A stretch of 64,000 nucleotides of DNA, taken from Flaccisagitta enflata (lineage: Eukaryota; Chaetognatha; Sagittoidea; Aphragmophora). Each line of letters starts with the position of its first letter. Position 1 is the stretch's first letter. Shown one piece after another: positions 59,903 to 64,000 of this stretch. The stretch spans positions 25,730,001 to 25,794,000 of the forward strand of contig OZ231128.1 in the NCBI GenBank assembly GCA_965153355.1. Reading direction: 5' to 3'. Position numbers and translations under genes: made by a program. Under the pieces are notes generated by a model, which had not been told where the DNA came from, searched no databases, and saw only the letters and a list, made by a program, of their open reading frames with translations.

Positions 59903-61030
59903 CTATATTTATAACTTCATATGTACAATTACCAGGAAATTATTCGCTTAAATATCGAAGACAAATGAATAATCAAAGAGGAAAGTTGTTAACTTGTTGT
60001 CCCTTTCATGAGAAATTGTTTTTGGCTTTCCACTTGAGCTTTAAAAAAAAATCAAAACATTAACTTATTCTGATATCTATGAGAGATGCAGGGTAATACC
60101 CATTTTAAGCTCTCTCAGCGGCACTCATTTTTTTTACACATGAGTAGCAAACACGGATCGATCGCGAGTAACGTAACGAGCGTAAGAGAGCTGTGGTATT
60201 GACAAAACTGAGCTTCATACTCTGCGAGGTCGGTCCGTCCGTGCGTGGCCTCCCACATTGCAGCCTGCTAACCCGCACGGCCCGGCCTTGCTCATGAGCA
60301 GACAGACAAGAACATAAAATTGCATGTGATATCGTATGCAACATCATACATACCCCCTCCTTTCCCGACACACCCAGCTTTTGAATTCACACGGTGCCCA
60401 GATATATGCAGATTGACATCCACATATTTACCCTCCCCCTTCCCCCACTCCCCATCTTCCCCTCTCCCCCTTTCCCCCTGCACCCCCCCGTCCCACGCGT
60501 ACGTTTTAGCCCGGCTGTTAATTCATGTAGATTATTTGCAAATCGCATTCGTGGTTTCTTATCTATGAAAAAAAGGTCTGAGAGAGCAGGAAGAAAACGA
60601 GGCACATAATTTTGCGAAATCTTGGCTCTTCTTTGTCGAGGAAACCGAAAAAAAAAGTATGGAGGAAAGAAAGCAAGGAAAGCCAGGATAGAAAGGAAAA
60701 GATTGGGAGGGGGGAGGAGGAGAAAAGAAGAAAGAAGGGAGATAGTTAAAAAAGGGAGGAAGATAGGAAGATGATATCTTTTTAAAAGAAGAAGAAAAAA
60801 AAAAAAGAAAAATAGAAGGAACAGTGTAAGAACCATACGATTTTTTTTCCGTTCTCGTCGTTTTCTCATCCATCTTTTTTATTTGCATTTTTCCCTTAAC
60901 TTCGATCCTGTATATTTTTAAAATTTTTCGCTAAGTACTATCCTCTGCCGTTTTCTTTTTTTCACTCTCCCTTCGCATTCTTCTTTTTTATTTCCTTTTT
61001 TTCCTTTCTTTTTTTCCTTTCTTTTTTTCT
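59903..61030. other. Intergenic, family A remnant
   Basis: 60225-60300 holds 'ggtcggtccgtccgtgcgtg...cccgcacggcccggccttg', a shrunken family A core and end. The rest is pyrimidine- or purine-rich non-coding DNA. Confidence 0.45.
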
Positions 61031-61035
61031 TTCTT

Positions 61036-61256
<221 letters not shown>

Positions 61257-61446
61257 ACATTTTGATTGATCTTTCTTGGATCAATTCTGCATAATTTTTC
61301 CTGATTATCAAGTTATCAAACTTGAGTGAAAAAATGAATTCTTTTTTCCGCTTTGAAGGTCTTTTCTCGTTTCCCGGACAATTTATCTCCGTCCTGCTGT
61401 TTGCTTCAAGATGGCTTCAAATGGTGTTGGTTGACGGAAAATGGTA

Positions 61447-61619
61447 CAGTGGAGCATCGCTAGAGCGCACCCGCTAATAAGGCATGCCCGCTTTTAAGGC
61501 ATGCAATTTACGGCCCATGAGTGATTCCGTAGTTATTTTTATATTGGCAATAAGGCAGCTTCAATATAAGGCATAAATTTGCCCAGTCCCTTGGCATGCG
61601 CTCTAGTGAAGCTCAATTG
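61447..61619. mobile_element. Family E MITE, 173 bp
   Basis: CAGTGGAGCATCGCTAGAGC at the left and CTCTAGTGAAGCTCAATTG at the right, TA at 61445-61446 and 61620-61621. Interior 'cgctaataaggcat', matching the ends of the 21090-22669 element. Confidence 0.8.
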
Positions 61620-61621
61620 TA

Positions 61622-62148
61622 TTTGGAAGCGTTTCAAGGAGCAAGTAAATGGTAAAAGCTGGGAAGCTTTTAACTCATTTACATACTGTAGATGGAAAGA
61701 TTATCAGACTACCAGAACTCATTTCAACATTATGTGTTATGTCTTTATGATATGTTTTATGTGGAGAAAAGTAAGCGGAGAGTTGGTTCACTTTGCTATT
61801 TATAAGAACATAAGTGGGATTGATCAGATTAAACAACATTGAATGTGAAAAAAGTATCATTTTCCTCTCGCAAAAAACACACGAATTATCTTATTGCATA
61901 ATACATATAATACGATTCATGTGCTCGCTTGTAAAAAGATCTACTACGTATACAGTATTCACGTTTTACGTTGGTCTTTTGCGTCTGTCCATCCGTTTGC
62001 AAAACCGACTACTTTTCACACTTCCAACAAAAATCTATAACGCCAATGCTTTTCTACAAAACTATGCACCATTACGGTGGAGCATGTTCTACAAGGGACA
62101 GAGAAGTATGATTGCTGGGGCAAAAAGCAAGGTAGCAACAGACCGATT

Positions 62149-62179
<31 letters not shown>

Positions 62180-62478
62180 ATCCCTTTGGAAGGTAGGAAG
62201 GCGTTCTTTTGATGGAAGTCTATTTGTCACGGAGTTGTGTCAAAGGTTAAAGAAAAGGAAGAGGAACCCGCAAACAGCCAATGTCGCGGCTTTCTTTCTT
62301 TTTCTTTCTTTCCTTCAAACCATCTTTTCTCTTCTCCTTATTCTTCTTTTTTGTTTTCCTATTTTTCTCTTCTCTCAATTTTTTTTTCTTTTCTTGTCTA
62401 TTTTCGTTTATACGCGATTTTCTTTCAATTATCGTTCCTTCTTTTTCTTTCTTTTCCCTCTTTTACACTACAGTTTTT
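61622..62478. other. Intergenic, nothing recognised
   Basis: A short (GA)n at 62147-62175 and pyrimidine-rich DNA at 62290-62470. No exon called. Confidence 0.45.
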
Positions 62479-62479
62479 T

Positions 62480-62697
62480 TGTCACGTGCACGCGACTCTA
62501 CAACCCGCTTTGTCCGTCCGTCCGTCCGTCCGTTCTTCCATCCGCCTGTCTGTCGGTTGGTCGGTCGGTCGGTCGGTCGGTCGGTCACGTTTTACTTTTT
62601 TTATGATTTTATTTCTTTGGCCCCACAGCTATTGCCTAAATGGTCTAGTGACCTCAAATATGGCCCCTCCCCACTAGTGACGAACACGGCAGTTGAC
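62480..62697 (+). mobile_element. Family A1 copy
   Basis: 'gtcacgtgcacgcgactcta' (hairpin with one mismatch), 'caacccgctttgtccgtcc', (GTCC)n and (GGTC)n core, 'cacgttttactttttttatg', 'ttggcccc', 'gtctagtgacctcaaatatg' and a decayed end. Confidence 0.85.
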
Positions 62698-62965
62698 TAG
62701 TTAAATTTTGCAAATTTTGTTTAGGCGCGACTTGTAGATCAACGGAAAAAACTTACAATGTTATGAAAGCGAAAACAACACATGTTTCTGCGAAATAAAC
62801 ATAAAAAATCTAACATGTATTCTTCAGCAAAGAAATTTGATTCGAATCAAAATAGAGAGTTGACGAAAATCTTGAATTGCATTTGAGAGGCTAAAGTAGT
62901 ATTACAATGTACGGTAATGAAGTAGCTGTTGCATAAACATTCTTTCGAATAGATATACTGAAGTA
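62698..62965. other. Intergenic, nothing recognised
   Basis: AT-rich DNA. Confidence 0.4.
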
Positions 62966-63625
62966 TTGCCGCGTAATACCGCGTAGAAACTTTGAGACTT
63001 CTCGCATTACCGCCGTGCCCTGTACAAACGCAATGCCGTGTAGAAAAATCTGACTGGCATCGAAGCAGTACCCTAAAAAGCCATGTTGAATCATTATGTC
63101 GACTCGCACAGACGTTGTGCCCCGCACTGAGCAGCGCCGGTAACGCGTAGAAACATCAAGGTGACACGCATAAACATAGTGTCACGCACTAAGGCAGCGC
63201 AGCGTAACACCTCATAGAAACATCATGTCAACTCGTATAGATGTAGTGCCCTGCAGTAGGCAGCGCCGCATAACGCCTTGTAGAAACATCAAGTTGACAC
63301 GCATAGACATAGTGCCCCGCACTGAGGAAGCGCGGCATAACGCCGCATAAAAGCATCAAGTCGACTCTCGTAGACATAGTGCCCCGCACTGAGGCAGCGC
63401 CGCGTAATTCCGCGTAGAAACATCAAGTTGACACGCAAAGACGTAGTGCCCCGCACTGAGGCAGCTTCGCCTAACGCTGCATAGAAGCATCAAGTTGACT
63501 CGCATACACGTAGTGCCCCGAACTAAGGCAGCGCCGCGTAACGCCGCGTAGAAGCATCAAGTTGACTCGCATACACGTAGTGCCCCGCACTAAGGCAGCG
63601 CCGCGTAACGCCGCGTAGAAACATG
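62966..63625. repeat. 67-bp minisatellite
   Basis: About ten units containing CGCGTAGAAGCATCAAGTTG, then 'actcgcatacacgtagtgcc' and 'ccgcactaaggcagcgc'. The last units are exactly 67 bp apart (63541 and 63608). The left units are more diverged. GC-rich against AT-rich flanks. Confidence 0.95.
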
Positions 63626-63778
63626 GAGGCGGCGAAGCGTCAACGGTTTTCAATTGAGATGAATAGAAGCCATAATTCTTGTCGGCGACCCGGAAATTCC
63701 GTCTTTTCTTTTCTGCCACTATCACCCCGAAGATATTTTCTTGTTGTTCCCTTTCTTTTTGATCTTCATTTTTTCTCT

Positions 63779-63782
63779 TTCT

Positions 63783-63814
<32 letters not shown>

Positions 63815-64000
63815 TTCTTCTTCTTCTTCTTCTTCTTCTTCTTCTTCTTCTTCTTCTTCTTCTTCTTCTACTTTCTTATTTCTTTTCCTCTTTTTTTTTT
63901 TTTTTTTTTTTGTTTTTTGTTTTTGTTTTTTTTTGTTTTTTTTTTGTTTTAGTTATTCTCCTTCTTCTGCTTCTTCTTCTTCTTCTTCTTCTTCTTCTTC
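63779..64000. repeat. (CTT)n, T-run and (CTT)n
   Basis: CTT at 63779-63868, T-rich with TTTTG at 63890-63952, CTT from 63960 to the end of the window. Confidence 0.95.

Overview
This 64-kb window is eukaryotic, most likely from an invertebrate animal. It has one clearly recognisable gene, broken into 14 short exons with GT-AG introns. Most of the rest is microsatellites, minisatellites and short non-autonomous transposable elements. There is no operon structure, rRNA, convincing tRNA or CRISPR array. The only telomere-type sequence is a short interstitial TTAGGG tract. I cannot name the species.

The gene (2651-10996, + strand) encodes a sodium/chloride-dependent neurotransmitter/amino-acid symporter of the SLC6 family, most like the SLC6A15-20 (B0AT-type) branch. 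The 14 exons join in one open frame of 538 codons plus a stop, with every splice phase matching. They cover TM4 through TM12 and the cytoplasmic tail. The exons for the N-terminus and TM1-3 are not visible and probably lie to the left of the window. Most of its introns carry one of the window's repeat families.

I use these names for the repeats. Family A: about 200 bp, one end is a hairpin (AGTCGCGTGCACGCGACT or a variant), with a (GTCC)n core; subtype A1 has a TCGCG stem and A2 a TTGCG stem. Family B: GGGCAGCGGCCCC inverted ends around a diverged GGCCTCTCAGACC-type minisatellite, plus a conserved tail. Family C: CAGTCAGTGG ends with 4-bp target duplications. Family D: elements ending in GGGCRTGTTTCTAGTGAC-like inverted repeats. 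Family E: CAGT... ends flanked by TA (Tc1/mariner/pogo-like). Family F: long foldbacks with CACCG ends flanked by TA. There are also a hAT-like foldback with a perfect 8-bp target duplication and a degraded non-LTR reverse transcriptase fragment (13.5-14.0 kb, - strand).

Layout: 0-2.6 kb nested repeats; 2.65-11 kb SLC6 gene; 11-32 kb repeat-rich intergenic DNA, including a 1.4-kb CTT tract at 23.4-24.8 kb and a possible isolated coding exon at 28.15-28.27 kb; 32-36 kb a 32-bp minisatellite with higher-order organisation; 36-44 kb clusters of family A and B copies and GT tracts; 44-58 kb repeats, foldbacks and an interstitial telomeric tract at 55.3 kb; 58.1-59.5 kb a 399-bp direct duplication ending at a 10-N assembly gap; 60-64 kb microsatellites, another family A copy and a 67-bp minisatellite. 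The most interesting material is the structure of families A and B: hairpin ends that change in a compensatory way between subtypes, half-hairpins amplified into tandem repeats, and microsatellites built into mobile units.
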